64,000 bases of DNA from Micromonospora sp. WMMD1082 (GCF_029626175.1 NZ_JARUBM010000002.1:2170001-2234000), one strand, 5' to 3'; positions 47,289 to 56,331 are shown, counted from the stretch's first letter. Notes: generated from the sequence alone by a model not told the origin. Numbers and translations are program-made.

Positions 47289-47362
47289 TCGACACTGGAT
47301 GCGGCATGTCGGGGTTATCCGAGGGGTCGGATGCCCCGACATGCCGCATGTCGTGTCGATCA
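47286..47362. repeat. REP-like intergenic palindrome C
   Basis: Arms 47286-47314 and 47334-47362 (29 bases each) match at 26 positions around a 19-base loop; the core is GCGGCATGTCGGGG. The first three bases are the stop codon of the upstream gene, and the far arm ends 20 bp before the end of the convergent fumC. It probably terminates both. Confidence 0.8.
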
Positions 47363-47381
47363 GCCCCCGGCGATCGACCGC

Positions 47382-48782
47382 TCAGGGGTGGGTCATCCGG
47401 AGCAGGTCGAGCGCCTCCTCCAGTTGGGTCTCGGTGAGCTTGCCGGAGTCGAGATGGCCCCGGGAGATCACCACCTCCTTGATGGAGGTCTGCTTCTCCA
47501 GCGCCTCCTTGGCGATCGAGGCGGCCTCGTCGTAGCCGAGGTGGCGGTTGAGCGGGGTGACGATCGACGGCGAGCCCTCGGCGTACGACAGGCAGACCTC
47601 GGCGTCCGCGACCAGGCCGACCACGCAGCGGTCGGCGAGCAGGCGGCTCGACGCGGCGACCAGCCGGATCGACTCCAGGATGTTGCGGCCCATCACCGGC
47701 AGCATCACGTTCAGCTCGAAGTCCCCCTGCGAACCGGCGAAGGCCACGGTCGCGTCGTTGCCGACCACCTGCGCGCAGACCTGCCGCACGGCCTCGCAGA
47801 CCACCGGGTTGACCTTGCCCGGCATGATCGACGATCCCGGTTGGAGATCAGGTATGCGCAGCTCGCGCAGGCCGGCCCGGGGGCCCGAGCCCATCCACCG
47901 GATGTCATTCGCGATCTTGTAGAGGCCGACCGCCACGGTACGCAGCTGCCCCGAGGTCTCCACCAGCGCGTCCCGGGCGCCCTGCGCCTCGAAGTGGTTG
48001 CGCGCCTCGGTCAGCGGCAGCCCGGTCGAGTCGCGCAGCTTCTCGATCACCCGGGCGGCGAAACCGAGCGGAGTGTTGATGCCGGTGCCGACCGCCGTCC
48101 CGCCCAACGGCAGCTCGGCCAGTCGGGGCAGCGCCCCCGCCAGCCGTTCGATGCCGTACCGGACCTGGGCGGCGTACCCGCCGAACTCCTGCCCGAGGGT
48201 CACCGGGGTGGCATCCATCAGGTGCGTACGCCCGGCCTTGACGACGGTGTCGAACTCCTCGGCCTTGGCCTCCAGCGCACCGGCCAGGTGGGCCAGCGCC
48301 GGGAGCAGATCCCGCGCGACGGCCTCGGTGGCGGCGAGGTGGATCGAGGACGGGAAGACGTCGTTGCTGGACTGCGAGGCGTTGACGTCGTCGTTCGGGT
48401 GCACGTCCCGGCCCAGCTCCCGGCCGGCCAGCGTGGCGATCACCTCGTTGGTGTTCATGTTGGACGACGTGCCGGAGCCGGTCTGGAACACATCCACCGG
48501 GAACTGGTCATCGTACCCGCCGTCGGCCACGTGCGCGGCGGCGGCTGCGATCGCCGCGGCCACGTTCGCGTCGATCACGCCCAGGTCACCGTTGACCTCG
48601 GCCGCCGCGCCCTTGATCTGGGCCAGTGCCCGGATCTGCGCCGGCTCGATCCCCCGGCCCGAGATCGGGAAGTTCTGCACCGCCCGCTGAGTCTGCGCCC
48701 GCCACAGCGCCTCGGCGGGCACCTCCACCTCGCCCATCGAGTCGCGTTCGATCCGGTAGCCCGTCGCCTCTGGAGTCGTCAC
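47382..48782 (-). CDS. fumC: Fumarate hydratase class II
   Basis: Converts fumarate to L-malate in the TCA cycle without a metal cluster. About 466 residues, normal for the family. [12 protein letters not shown] near 97 and [20 protein letters not shown] near 128 are substrate-binding segments; [20 protein letters not shown] near 182 carries the catalytic His, and the signature [12 protein letters not shown] near 317 carries the catalytic Ser loop. GTG at 48782 is favoured because AGGA lies about nine bases ahead; ATG at 48791 adds three residues. A class I fumarase gene lies 1.3 kb upstream on the same strand. Confidence 0.95.
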   Translation of the reverse strand: MTTPEATGYRIERDSMGEVEVPAEALWRAQTQRAVQNFPISGRGIEPAQIRALAQIKGAAAEVNGDLGVIDANVAAAIAAAAAHVADGGYDDQFPVDVFQTGSGTSSNMNTNEVIATLAGRELGRDVHPNDDVNASQSSNDVFPSSIHLAATEAVARDLLPALAHLAGALEAKAEEFDTVVKAGRTHLMDATPVTLGQEFGGYAAQVRYGIERLAGALPRLAELPLGGTAVGTGINTPLGFAARVIEKLRDSTGLPLTEARNHFEAQGARDALVETSGQLRTVAVGLYKIANDIRWMGSGPRAGLRELRIPDLQPGSSIMPGKVNPVVCEAVRQVCAQVVGNDATVAFAGSQGDFELNVMLPVMGRNILESIRLVAASSRLLADRCVVGLVADAEVCLSYAEGSPSIVTPLNRHLGYDEAASIAKEALEKQTSIKEVVISRGHLDSGKLTETQLEEALDLLRMTHP

Positions 48783-48942
48783 GCGTACCATCCTGCCGCG
48801 CCCGGCGGCGACGTGCAGATGATCGCCGCAGTAGGATCCCACCCCACCAGCCCGGCCCGCCCGCCTGGCGTTCCTGCTCTGCACTGTGAGCTGCCTGCTG
48901 TTCCGTTGAAGCTGTCCGCGAGAGGGGTTATGCTTCAATCGT

Positions 48943-48960
48943 CAGGAGCAATAGCTCCTG
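48943..48960 (-). terminator. Short hairpin before fumC
   Basis: CAGGAGC-AATA-GCTCCTG is a perfect 7-bp stem with a 4-base loop, 60 bp past the end of the DUF3800-like gene. It may end that transcript. Confidence 0.45.
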
Positions 48961-49019
48961 GAAGTGGACCCGGCAGCCTTCCGGACGGTGGGTGGGCCGG
49001 GTTTCGCGTCTCCGGCCTC

Positions 49020-49547
49020 TCACACATTGCGCACTTCCCTGATCATGGGCCGCACCATCGCGCGCCACTCACCGCCTCTGGCCCATGACCATGCGATCGC
49101 GTCGGGCAGCACCAGCAGATGGTCGTCGTAAGCACGAAGATGGTCATAACGGATCTGCCCGATCATGCCCGCGAGCCGAATCTCCCGGTTGAGCACGGCA
49201 GCATCAGCGGCACGACGGGAGTCGTCGAGCTCCAACACAAGTCGCTCGGTCTCGATCTTTGCCGCGTCTGCAACCAGAGCCCGCAGGCACAGTTCCCGAC
49301 CGATCCGGAGATCACGATGACCGGTCGCGTCATAGAGCACGATGATCGGATCCAAGACGCGCAGAGCAGCGATTATCAACCTGCGCCTGTCGTTGCGCTC
49401 TTTGCAAAAGTGGATGCTGCGCTGGTTCGGCAGCGTCAGCCTGGCTATCGCCTGGCGCGCTCTGGACAGGGAGTCGGGGCCGAGCGTCGCGGCGGCCATA
49501 ATCAGGCCGCGCTCCTTGGTCTCGTCAACGAAGGTGTGCACACGCAT
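49020..49547 (-). CDS. DUF3800-like protein
   Basis: A 175-residue protein opening MRVHTFVDETKERGLIMAAA, the strand-DE(S/T)-turn-strand start of DUF3800-type proteins, a group thought to adopt an RNase H-like fold. QRSIHFCKERNDRRRLIIAA near 42-61 and LVLELDDSRRAADAAVL near 102-118 would supply further acidic and basic positions. The C-terminus DAIAWSWARGGEWRAMVRP is conserved in the actinobacterial relatives that I recall only as hypothetical. ATG at 49547, 8 bp after the RAMA-like gene, so the two form an operon. A nuclease role is possible but unproven. Confidence 0.65.
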   Translation of the reverse strand: MRVHTFVDETKERGLIMAAATLGPDSLSRARQAIARLTLPNQRSIHFCKERNDRRRLIIAALRVLDPIIVLYDATGHRDLRIGRELCLRALVADAAKIETERLVLELDDSRRAADAAVLNREIRLAGMIGQIRYDHLRAYDDHLLVLPDAIAWSWARGGEWRAMVRPMIREVRNV

Positions 49548-49555
49548 GCCGGGCC

Positions 49556-49966
49556 TCAGCGATGCCGCAGGCTTTGGAGGGGTAAGCCGCTTTCCTCGAC
49601 GACGAAGAAGGCCCAGCCATTTCTCGACGACGACACGCCAGGCTTGTAGTGCTCCACGATCCTCCGAGCAGCCTGGCTCGGCGTCCTGAGGATCTGCCCG
49701 GCGAGCGGCCCAGAGGTGATCTCGATCCGCCCGGGACCCGGCACGAAGGACGCATAGGTGCGGTGTCCTGCGTAGTCGGCATAGACCCGAACGGCGTGCG
49801 GCTCTTCAATCTCGCGGGGGCGGAGTTCCTCCCTGCCCGCCCCCGCGCGCCTCCGCGCGTCCACCACGAGCCTTGCGACGACCTGGCCTTTGGTCAGCCC
49901 GGCAACCTCTGCCGCGAAGGCGAGGTACTGGTCGGTGTCATCATCAATATCGTCGATGGACGGCAT
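49556..49966 (-). CDS. RAMA-like domain protein
   Basis: 136 residues. The N-terminal 45 residues form a ribbon-helix-helix-like stretch (DDTDQYLAFAAEVAGLTKGQ, VVARLVVDARRR). The second half has RTYASFVPGPGRIEITSGPL and SQAARRIVEHYKPGVSSSRN followed by GWAFFVV, the pattern of RAMA domains found with restriction-modification and defence genes, which may read DNA modification. ATG at 49966 has GAGGAAAG ahead; the promoter elements TTCGAC and TATGCT with an 18-bp spacer lie upstream. Operon with the DUF3800-like gene. The cassette separates the two fumarase genes. Confidence 0.65.
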   Translation of the reverse strand: MPSIDDIDDDTDQYLAFAAEVAGLTKGQVVARLVVDARRRAGAGREELRPREIEEPHAVRVYADYAGHRTYASFVPGPGRIEITSGPLAGQILRTPSQAARRIVEHYKPGVSSSRNGWAFFVVEESGLPLQSLRHR

Positions 49967-50020
49967 CAACTTTCCTCTCGCTCGACGGAGAGCATACCAC
50001 TCAAGCGAGAAGGCGTCGAA

Positions 50021-50053
50021 CTTCAGAAACTCCTAAAACTCCAGAAACTCCAA
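50021..50053. repeat. Short direct repeats after fumA
   Basis: CAGAAACTCC occurs twice with an intervening TAAAACTC, five bases past the fumA stop. On the minus strand it reads as a GGAGTTT-rich run. No clear hairpin is formed. Confidence 0.6.
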
Positions 50054-50057
50054 ACGC

Positions 50058-51722
50058 TCAGCGGTGGCCGATGGTGAGGACGGGCTTGGTCACCTCGGCG
50101 AAGAAGTCGTCGCCCTTGTCGTCGACGACGATGAAGGCCGGGAAGTCCTCCACCTCGATCTTCCAGACCGCCTCCATGCCCAGCTCCGGGTATTCCAGGA
50201 CCTCCACGTGCTTGATGCAGTCCTGGGCCAGCCGGGCCGCCGGGCCGCCGATCGAGCCCAGGTAGAAACCGCCGTGCTGCTCGCAGGAGCGGGTCACCTG
50301 CGCCGACCGGTTGCCCTTGGCGAGCATCACCAGTGACCCACCGGCGGCCTGGAACGTCGCCACGTAGGCGTCCATCCGGCCGGCGGTCGTCGGGCCGAAC
50401 GAGCCCGAGGCGTAGCCCTCCGGGGTCTTTGCCGGGCCGGCGTAGTAGACGGCGTGGTCGCGCAGGTACTGCGGCATCGGCTCGCCCGCGTCCAGCCGCT
50501 CCGCGATCTTGGCGTGGGCGATGTCCCGGGCCACCACCAGCGGACCGCTGAGCGACAGCCGGGTCTTCACCGGATACTTCGACAGCTCGGCGCGGATCTC
50601 GGCCATCGGCCGGTTGAGGTCGACGCGTACCACCTCGGTCGCGTCCAGGTGCGCCTCGGTGACCTCGGGCAGGAAGCGGGCCGGGTCGGTTTCGAGGCGC
50701 TCCAGCCACACACCCGACGGGGTGATCTTGGCGACGGCCTGCCGGTCCGCCGAGCAGGAGACGGCGATCGCCACCGGGCAGGAGGCGCCGTGTCGGGGCA
50801 GCCGCACCACCCGTACGTCATGGCAGAAGTAGCGCCCGCCGAACTGCGCGCCGATGCCGAAGTTGCGGGTCAGCTCCAGCACCTCGGCCTCAAGCTCCAG
50901 GTCGCGGAAGCCGTGCGCGGTCATCGAACCGGAGGTGGGCAGCGCGTCAAGATACTTCGCGCTGGCGTACTTGGCGGTCTTGAGGGCGTACTCGGCGCTG
51001 GTGCCGCCGATCACGACGGCCAGGTGGTACGGCGGGCAGGCCGAGGTGCCGATCAGCCGCAGCTTCTCCTCCAGGAACTGCATCATCCGCGTCGGGTTCA
51101 GCAGCGCCTTGGTCTCCTGGTAGAGGTACGACTTGTTGGCCGAGCCGCCCCCCTTGGCCATGAAGAGGAACTTGTACGCGTCCGGGTGGCCGTCCGGATC
51201 CTCCGCGTACAGCTCGACCTGGGCGGGCAGGTTGCTGCCCGTGTTGCGCTCCTCCCACATCGTCAGCGGCGCGAGCTGCGAGTAGCGCAGGTTCAGCCGG
51301 GTGTACGCCTGCCACACTCCGCGCGAGATCGCCTCGGCGTCGCCGCCGTCGGTGAGGACGTGCCGGCCACGCTTGCCCATCACGATCGCGGTGCCGGTGT
51401 CCTGGCACATCGGCAGCACCCCACCGGCGGCGATGTTGGCGTTGCGCAGCAGGTCCAGCGCGACGAACCGGTCGTTCGGCGAGGCCGCCGGATCGTCGAT
51501 GATCGACCGCAGCTGGGCCAGGTGGGCGGGGCGCAGGAAGTGCGCGATGTCGTGCATCGCCTCGGCGGTCAGGGCGGTCAGGGCGGCCGGCTCCACGGTG
51601 AGGAAACGGCGACCACCCGGGCCGTGGACCACGTCGACGCCCTCATCGGTGACCAGGCGATACTCGGTCTGGTCGGGACCGGTCGGCAGCAGGGGGGCGT
51701 ACGAGAAGTCGGCGCCGCTCAT
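50058..51722 (-). CDS. fumA: Fumarate hydratase class I
   Basis: Iron-sulfur fumarase of 554 residues, the single-chain class I type. The three 4Fe-4S Cys ligands are in [17 protein letters not shown] (about 104), [16 protein letters not shown] (about 224) and [16 protein letters not shown] (about 482). [13 protein letters not shown] and [18 protein letters not shown] are active-site segments. The C-terminal beta domain begins near residue 400. ATG at 51722 lies inside an 80-bp repeat copy and overlaps the stop of a 27-aa ORF as ATGA. With fumC nearby the strain has both an oxygen-sensitive and a stable fumarase. Confidence 0.95.
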   Translation of the reverse strand: MSGADFSYAPLLPTGPDQTEYRLVTDEGVDVVHGPGGRRFLTVEPAALTALTAEAMHDIAHFLRPAHLAQLRSIIDDPAASPNDRFVALDLLRNANIAAGGVLPMCQDTGTAIVMGKRGRHVLTDGGDAEAISRGVWQAYTRLNLRYSQLAPLTMWEERNTGSNLPAQVELYAEDPDGHPDAYKFLFMAKGGGSANKSYLYQETKALLNPTRMMQFLEEKLRLIGTSACPPYHLAVVIGGTSAEYALKTAKYASAKYLDALPTSGSMTAHGFRDLELEAEVLELTRNFGIGAQFGGRYFCHDVRVVRLPRHGASCPVAIAVSCSADRQAVAKITPSGVWLERLETDPARFLPEVTEAHLDATEVVRVDLNRPMAEIRAELSKYPVKTRLSLSGPLVVARDIAHAKIAERLDAGEPMPQYLRDHAVYYAGPAKTPEGYASGSFGPTTAGRMDAYVATFQAAGGSLVMLAKGNRSAQVTRSCEQHGGFYLGSIGGPAARLAQDCIKHVEVLEYPELGMEAVWKIEVEDFPAFIVVDDKGDDFFAEVTKPVLTIGHR

Positions 51723-51802
51723 GACGGCACTCCGCTTCGCTGCGTGCCGCCATGAGGCACCAATGCGCTGAGCCTGATGATTCGCTCGCCGCGCTCGCTC
51801 AT
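51719..51802 (-). CDS. 27-aa ORF coupled to fumA
   Basis: ATG at 51802 begins [20 protein letters not shown] and ends QRSGVPS with a TGA that overlaps the fumA ATG (ATGA). The peptide is basic and polar. I recall similar N-termini in actinomycete annotations, so this may be a widespread repeat rather than a peptide of function. Whether it is translated is not known. Confidence 0.35.
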   Translation of the reverse strand: MSERGERIIRLSALVPHGGTQRSGVPS

Positions 51803-51882
51803 GACGGCACTCCGCTTCGCTGCGTGCCGCCATGAGGCACCGCCGCACTGCGTTGATGATTCGCTCGCTGGCGCTCGCTCAT
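51799..51882 (-). CDS. 27-aa ORF coupled to the next 27-aa ORF
   Basis: ATG at 51882 begins [20 protein letters not shown] and ends QRSGVPS with a TGA overlapping the ATG of the downstream copy. The middle residues differ because a 1-base shift separates the two units over about 12 codons; start and end are the same. Translation is unproven. Confidence 0.35.
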   Translation of the reverse strand: MSERQRANHQRSAAVPHGGTQRSGVPS

Positions 51883-51970
51883 GACGGCAAAGCCTAGGGC
51901 AGAAGGGTCGATCAGTCCCACCCGCCGGGTGGGGTGCCCGCCCCGCACCCCCATCCGCCCCCGTGGGCGG

Positions 51971-53446
51971 TCACTTGCCGAGGTCGGGAGCGGCGCACAG
52001 CTCGTTCTTCGGGCCGCAGCTGTCCTGCGGCTGTGGGATGCCACCGGTGCCGGTGGACCCAGGTACCGGGCCGTTGCCGTCACGCGGTGGTTCGCCGGCC
52101 GCCCCGCCGAAGCGGACGTACCCGATCTCCCGCCCCTCCCCGATCACCATCCCGGCGGGGCCGACCGCGAGCGCGTTCGCCGAGGTCCGCAGCGCGGCCA
52201 GCTCCCGTCCGGTACGCGGGTCGAGCGCGGCCAGCCGGTTGGGCTTCTCGTCGGTGACGATCACCGCGTATGGGGTGAGCGCGGCGCCCGTCTTCTGCCC
52301 GGCCGGCCGGTTCCAGCGGACCCGGCCGGAGCCGAGTTCGCGGGCCGAGACCGTGCCACCGTCGGCGGCCCGGACCACGGCGTACCGGTCGTCGACGGCC
52401 AGCACCCGTTCCCCGTTCGCGGTAACCAGCAGCAGCCGCCCGTCGTACCCGTCGATGACGGCCTCCCGGCCGTCGGGCGCGACGCCGACCAGCACGTTGC
52501 GGGCGCCGTACGGGTCTTCCCGCTGTACGCAGCCGGCGCTGTCGGCGGTCCGCAGGTTGATCCCCGACTGCTGCCACGCCTCCTGGCCGGTGATCGAGTC
52601 CCGGCCGGAGATCGCGAAGTAGCAGTTGCCGTCCTGCGAGCGGGCCGTGATGCGCAGCAGGCGACCACCGATCACGGCGAGCCGCTCGTCCCGGCCGGGT
52701 TCGACGTTCTGGAGCACCCGGCCGGTCGCGGTGTCCACCACGTGCACCCGCCCGTCGACCGGGAAGCCGAGCAGCGGCGTCACCGCCTCCGGGCCGGCCA
52801 CCTCACCGTCGATCCGGGCGGTGGTGAGCCGGCGGGTGTCCAGCAGGTTCGGGTTGTCGGCGAGCAGGCCGCTGCTGACCCCGGGCAGGAAGGCGGTCCA
52901 CAGCGGGGCGGTACCGCGCGGATCCCAGGCGCTCAGGGTGCAGTCGGTGGCGTCCACGCAGCGCGCGTCGAGCAGCAGGTTGCGATACGTCCAGACGGCG
53001 ACTGCGTCGCCGTCCCGGCGGCGGGTCACACCGGTGACCGGGTCGAGCACCTCGTAACCCTTGACGAGCAGCCGACCCACGACGACCACGGCCTCCTGCC
53101 CGACGCCGGCCACCGCACTCCAGTCCGCCTTGCGCTCCCAGAGCTGGGTGCCGGCGGCCAGGCTGCGGGCCTCGACCCGGGTGCGCTGCTCGACCACCAC
53201 GGTCTCCCCGGCGATCGTGACGCTGCGCGGGGTGCCGCCGATGCGCTGCTGCCAGACCAGGTCCGGCTGGGACATCGACTGGCGCCGGTTGACCCAGTCC
53301 CACATGGTGGGGAACGGGTTCCAGACTCCGGTCGCGGCGAGCACCACCACGGTGGTCAGGCCGAGCAGCAACCAGCCACGTACGCCGAGGCCGCTCCCCT
53401 TCGCCACCGGGACACGGTAGCCACCCGCGCCCTTCCCCGCCCGCAC
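51971..53446 (-). CDS. Membrane-anchored PQQ-like beta-propeller protein
   Basis: Up to 491 residues. A membrane helix GWLLLGLTTVVVLAATGVW near 24-42 anchors a large extracellular domain built from WD/PQQ-like blades: LVWQQRIGGTPRSVTIAGET, GTQLWERKADW, EVLDPVTGVTRR, VHVVDTATGRVLQNV and RLAALDPRTGRELAAL. Four Cys in the propeller (for example in DARCVDATDCTLSA) may form disulfides, and the tail is Gly/Pro-rich. GTG at 53446 is the longest start and GTG at 53407 also fits; no ribosome site decides. A second such protein lies at 59951-61201. Function unknown, perhaps a surface sensor or scaffold. Confidence 0.8.
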   Translation of the reverse strand: MRAGKGAGGYRVPVAKGSGLGVRGWLLLGLTTVVVLAATGVWNPFPTMWDWVNRRQSMSQPDLVWQQRIGGTPRSVTIAGETVVVEQRTRVEARSLAAGTQLWERKADWSAVAGVGQEAVVVVGRLLVKGYEVLDPVTGVTRRRDGDAVAVWTYRNLLLDARCVDATDCTLSAWDPRGTAPLWTAFLPGVSSGLLADNPNLLDTRRLTTARIDGEVAGPEAVTPLLGFPVDGRVHVVDTATGRVLQNVEPGRDERLAVIGGRLLRITARSQDGNCYFAISGRDSITGQEAWQQSGINLRTADSAGCVQREDPYGARNVLVGVAPDGREAVIDGYDGRLLLVTANGERVLAVDDRYAVVRAADGGTVSARELGSGRVRWNRPAGQKTGAALTPYAVIVTDEKPNRLAALDPRTGRELAALRTSANALAVGPAGMVIGEGREIGYVRFGGAAGEPPRDGNGPVPGSTGTGGIPQPQDSCGPKNELCAAPDLGK

Positions 53447-53479
53447 CGCGCCGCGTGTCGCGCAAGGAAGGGCCTGTCA

Positions 53480-54760
53480 TCAACCCCTCCGGCGGGGGGT
53501 CAGGATCGGCCAGAGGGCCAGCGTCGCCACGACCGACGCGGCGCCGGCGACCGCCATCACGACCCCCGGCGCGAGCACCTCGCTCAACGCGCCGGCGCCG
53601 GCCGCGGCCAGCCCCTGCCCCGCCATCATGCCGGTACTGACCAGCCCGAACGCCTGTCCCCGACGCGCCTCGGGAACCGCGTCGAGGAACCGCCGGGCCA
53701 ACCCGAGCTGGTAGGCGAAACCCGCGGTGGCCACCGCGAACAGGGCCGCGGCAGGCAGCAGCGCCGGCCGGGCCAGGAACGCCAGCATGGGTACGCCGAG
53801 CAGCAGCGCCAGCCACGGGGTCAGGCGTTCCCGGCGGCCCGGTGCCACGAATCGCCCCACCAGCAGGTCGCCGACGAGCATGCCCCCCGCGCCGGCCATC
53901 AGCAGCACGCCCGCGCTGGCGCCCGGCCCCAGTTCGGCCGCGTACGGCACGGCCACGCCCTCGGCACCGACCAGCAGCGAGCCGGGCAGCCACTGGGCGA
54001 GCAGCAGTCCCCGGATCCGCCGGTCGGCGAGCAGGGCACGGTTGACCCGCAGGGTCTCCCGGACCGCTCCCGGCCGGGCCCGCCCCGCCCGTGCCGCACC
54101 GGCACCCGGCTGCCCAGCGGGGATCGGTTTCTGCGAGCGGGCGGGGCGGCGGGTGAGGCCGAGGCGCACCATCAGCGCGGCGAGGCCGCAGGTGGTCGCG
54201 GTCAGCCAGAGCGCGCCGTACGGGCCTACCAGCCCGAGCAGGAGGCCACCGAGGGCGAACCCGGCCACCTGGGTTCCCCCGGCGGCGACGGTGAGCAGCG
54301 AGCGCCCCAGGACGTACGCGTCGCCGTGCAGCACCTCCGGCAGCAGGGCGGTGCGCGAGGCGCTGCTGACCGGACCGAAGAGGGCCACGACGGCGACCAG
54401 GCCGAGCATCGCCGTCGGGGACAGCACGCCGGTGGCGAGCACCGCCACCATGGCGAGCCGCACCAGGTCGTAGCCGACGATCAGCGCGCGGGGCGGCCAC
54501 CGGTCGGCCAGTGCCAGCAGGAACACCCCGCCCAGGGCATGGGGCAGGAAGCCGGTGACGTACGCCAGCGCGGCCAGCAGGCCGGAACCGGTGCGCTCGT
54601 AGACCAGCACGGACAGGGCGAGCATCTTCACCGTCTCGCCGATCATGAAGATCCCGAAGCTGGCGAAGAGGACCCGGAACTCGGCGACGGCGAAGACGTC
54701 CCGGAAGGTGGCTGGCCGATCGGCCAGCACCGGCGACGCGGGCATGCTGGTGCTGTTCAC
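53480..54760 (-). CDS. MFS transporter
   Basis: Twelve-helix major facilitator of about 426 residues. The first helix is FRVLFASFGIFMIGETVKML near 24, and the loop 2-3 motif appears as LALADRWPPRALIVGYDLVR near 75-94. The central loop near 195-225 is basic and Ala/Pro-rich. Members of this type export drugs or metabolites. GTG at 54760 or ATG at 54745 can start it. Divergent from an ArsR-type regulator, with a perfect palindrome in the 67-bp gap. Confidence 0.88.
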   Translation of the reverse strand: MNSTSMPASPVLADRPATFRDVFAVAEFRVLFASFGIFMIGETVKMLALSVLVYERTGSGLLAALAYVTGFLPHALGGVFLLALADRWPPRALIVGYDLVRLAMVAVLATGVLSPTAMLGLVAVVALFGPVSSASRTALLPEVLHGDAYVLGRSLLTVAAGGTQVAGFALGGLLLGLVGPYGALWLTATTCGLAALMVRLGLTRRPARSQKPIPAGQPGAGAARAGRARPGAVRETLRVNRALLADRRIRGLLLAQWLPGSLLVGAEGVAVPYAAELGPGASAGVLLMAGAGGMLVGDLLVGRFVAPGRRERLTPWLALLLGVPMLAFLARPALLPAAALFAVATAGFAYQLGLARRFLDAVPEARRGQAFGLVSTGMMAGQGLAAAGAGALSEVLAPGVVMAVAGAASVVATLALWPILTPRRRG

Positions 54761-54798
54761 GCCGGCCAGCCTGGTGGCCAGACCTGCATTCGCTCTAT

Positions 54799-54820
54799 CC
54801 TTTCGCTCCAGGGCGAAAGG
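54799..54820. promoter_or_regulatory. Palindromic operator between MFS and ArsR-type genes
   Basis: CCTTTCGC-TCCAGG-GCGAAAGG is a perfect 8-6-8 dyad. It overlaps a TATCCT hexamer (54796-54801) and lies eight bases before the regulator start, so the GCGAAAGG arm also supplies the AAGG ribosome site. Likely bound by the adjacent ArsR-type protein. Confidence 0.7.
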
Positions 54821-54827
54821 TTGGGCG

Positions 54828-55817
54828 ATGCGGATCGAGGTCACCCCGGCCGACGTGGCGGCCAGCAGGTACGCGATCTCGCCGCTGGGCGAGGCGGTGT
54901 GGGCGCTGCGACTCTGCGCGGGCCAGCACGCCGTACCCGGGCTCGCACCCTGGGTGGCCCGGACCCGGCCGGCGTACGAGCGGCTGCGCCGGGAGTTGCC
55001 GGCGATCGGCGCGCTGATGGCACTGCTGCGCCGGGGCGGCTACAACGCCGACTTCATCCAGCCGCCGCCGGACGGCACGGCCCGGGACTTCGCGGGCGAA
55101 CTGGCCGTGGTACGCGCCACCCCGCTCGCCCAGGCCCGCGCCGAACTGGCCCGCAACCTCACCGGGCCCCGGGTCACGCCACCGGCGTACGCCCGCCGGA
55201 TCTTCCGGTCGGCGAACGTGGTCGACCTGATCGCGGAGGCGATCGAGGCAGCCTGGACGACGCTGGTCGAACCGGACTGGCCCCGGCTGCGAGCGGTGCT
55301 GGAACGGGATCTGCTGCACCGGGCCGGCCGGCTGCTCGCCTACGGCTGGGGTGCCGCGGTAGCGGGCCTGGACCCGCGGCTGCGCTGGGTTCCGGGCGGC
55401 GACGTCGGCGCCATCGAGGTCACCGACCGCGACCCGGCGACCCACTCGCTGGCCGGCCGAGGGCTGCTCTTCGTCCCCACCGTCTTCGGCACGCTGATCA
55501 CGTACGTCGAGCAGCCCTGGCCGTACGCGATCGTCTACCGGGCCTCCGGGGTGGCCGAGTTGCTCGGCCCGCCCGATCCCGCCCGCCCGGACGACGCGCT
55601 GGACCGGCTGGTCGGGCGCTCCCGGGCGGCGGTGCTGCGCGCCCTCGCCCTGCCCGCCACCACCAGCCAGCTCGTCGCCCAACTCGGGCTGAGCCTGGGC
55701 GGTGTCGGCGACCACCTGACCGTGCTGCGCGAGGCGGGTCTGGTCACCCGCGTCCGATCCGGCCGGGCCGTCCGCTACCGGCGCACACCCCTCGGCGACA
55801 CCCTCGCCGAGGGTTGA
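54828..55817 (+). CDS. ArsR-type winged-helix regulator with DUF5937 domain
   Basis: A 329-residue protein. The N-terminal two thirds is DUF5937-like (ITPAD-type opening RIEVTPADVAASRYAISPLG, then RRGGYNADFIQPPPDGTARD). The C-terminal 75 residues are an ArsR helix-turn-helix: SRAAVLRALALPATTSQLVA, GGVGDHLTVLREAGLVTRVR, and the wing SGRAVRYRRTPLGD. ATG at 54828 with GAAAGG ahead. Probably represses the divergent MFS gene and itself. Confidence 0.88.
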   Translation: MRIEVTPADVAASRYAISPLGEAVWALRLCAGQHAVPGLAPWVARTRPAYERLRRELPAIGALMALLRRGGYNADFIQPPPDGTARDFAGELAVVRATPLAQARAELARNLTGPRVTPPAYARRIFRSANVVDLIAEAIEAAWTTLVEPDWPRLRAVLERDLLHRAGRLLAYGWGAAVAGLDPRLRWVPGGDVGAIEVTDRDPATHSLAGRGLLFVPTVFGTLITYVEQPWPYAIVYRASGVAELLGPPDPARPDDALDRLVGRSRAAVLRALALPATTSQLVAQLGLSLGGVGDHLTVLREAGLVTRVRSGRAVRYRRTPLGDTLAEG

Positions 55818-55827
55818 CGCCTTGGTG

Positions 55828-56331
55828 TCAACCGGAGGCCTTTCTTTCGGTCACGGCGGAGCGGAGCAGCGGGAGCACGCGGTACGGAATCTGTTCGGCG
55901 AGCGCGATGATCGTGGAGGCGCGGGTGATCCCCTCGTACGCCACGATCTGGTCGATCACCCGCTGGAGATCGGTGTTCGAGCGGGCCACGATCCGGCAGA
56001 GCAGATCACCCGAGCCGGTGATGGTGTGCGCCTCCAGCACCTCGGGGATCGCCGCCAGGTGGCGGGTGACCGGATCGTGCCCGAGCCGCTGGCTGATCTC
56101 CAGGGTGACGAAGCTGGTCACCGTGAAGCCGAGCGCGGCGGGGCCGAGATCCGGCCCGAAGCCGGCGATCACGCCCCGGCCGACCAGCTTGTCGAGCCGC
56201 GCCTGGACGGTGCCCCGGGCCACCTGGAGCCGACGCGAACACTCCAGCACCCCGATCCGGGGTTCCTCCGCGAGCAGCTCGATGAGTCTCGCATCCAGCT
56301 CGTCGAGCTGGACAATCTGACCAGTGTTCAT
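55828..56331 (-). CDS. Lrp/AsnC family regulator
   Basis: A 167-residue protein with an N-terminal helix-turn-helix (LDELDARLIELLAEEPRIGV, then CSRRLQVARGTVQARLDKLV) and a C-terminal RAM domain (VTLEISQRLGHDPVTRHLAA, then HTITGSGDLLCRIVARSNTD). ATG at 56331 lies within a palindrome. It is divergent from hppD over 142 bp and very likely controls it with tyrosine or a related amino acid as ligand; the ligand is inferred. Confidence 0.92.
   Translation of the reverse strand: MNTGQIVQLDELDARLIELLAEEPRIGVLECSRRLQVARGTVQARLDKLVGRGVIAGFGPDLGPAALGFTVTSFVTLEISQRLGHDPVTRHLAAIPEVLEAHTITGSGDLLCRIVARSNTDLQRVIDQIVAYEGITRASTIIALAEQIPYRVLPLLRSAVTERKASG

Larger units (their letters stand above)
51718..51890 (-). 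repeat. 80-bp tandem repeat, two copies plus 13 bp
   Basis: Copies begin at 51718 and 51798, with a partial third from 51878. The first 44 bases are identical in both and contain an imperfect palindrome (TCATGACGGCAC facing GTGCCGCCATGA). The remaining 36 bases differ in part. The period of 80 equals one 28-codon ORF minus a 4-bp overlap. Confidence 0.9.

Noticed and set aside
51718..51890. CRISPR array
   Set aside because: Just two full copies, no spacers of constant length between short repeats and no cas genes. The units adjoin directly.
51881..56320. Plus-strand open frame of 1479 codons
   Set aside because: It runs antisense to the propeller, MFS and Lrp genes and in a shifted frame over the ArsR-type gene. 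Its composition is Arg/Gly/Pro-rich shadow text with no domain pattern; high GC leaves few stops.
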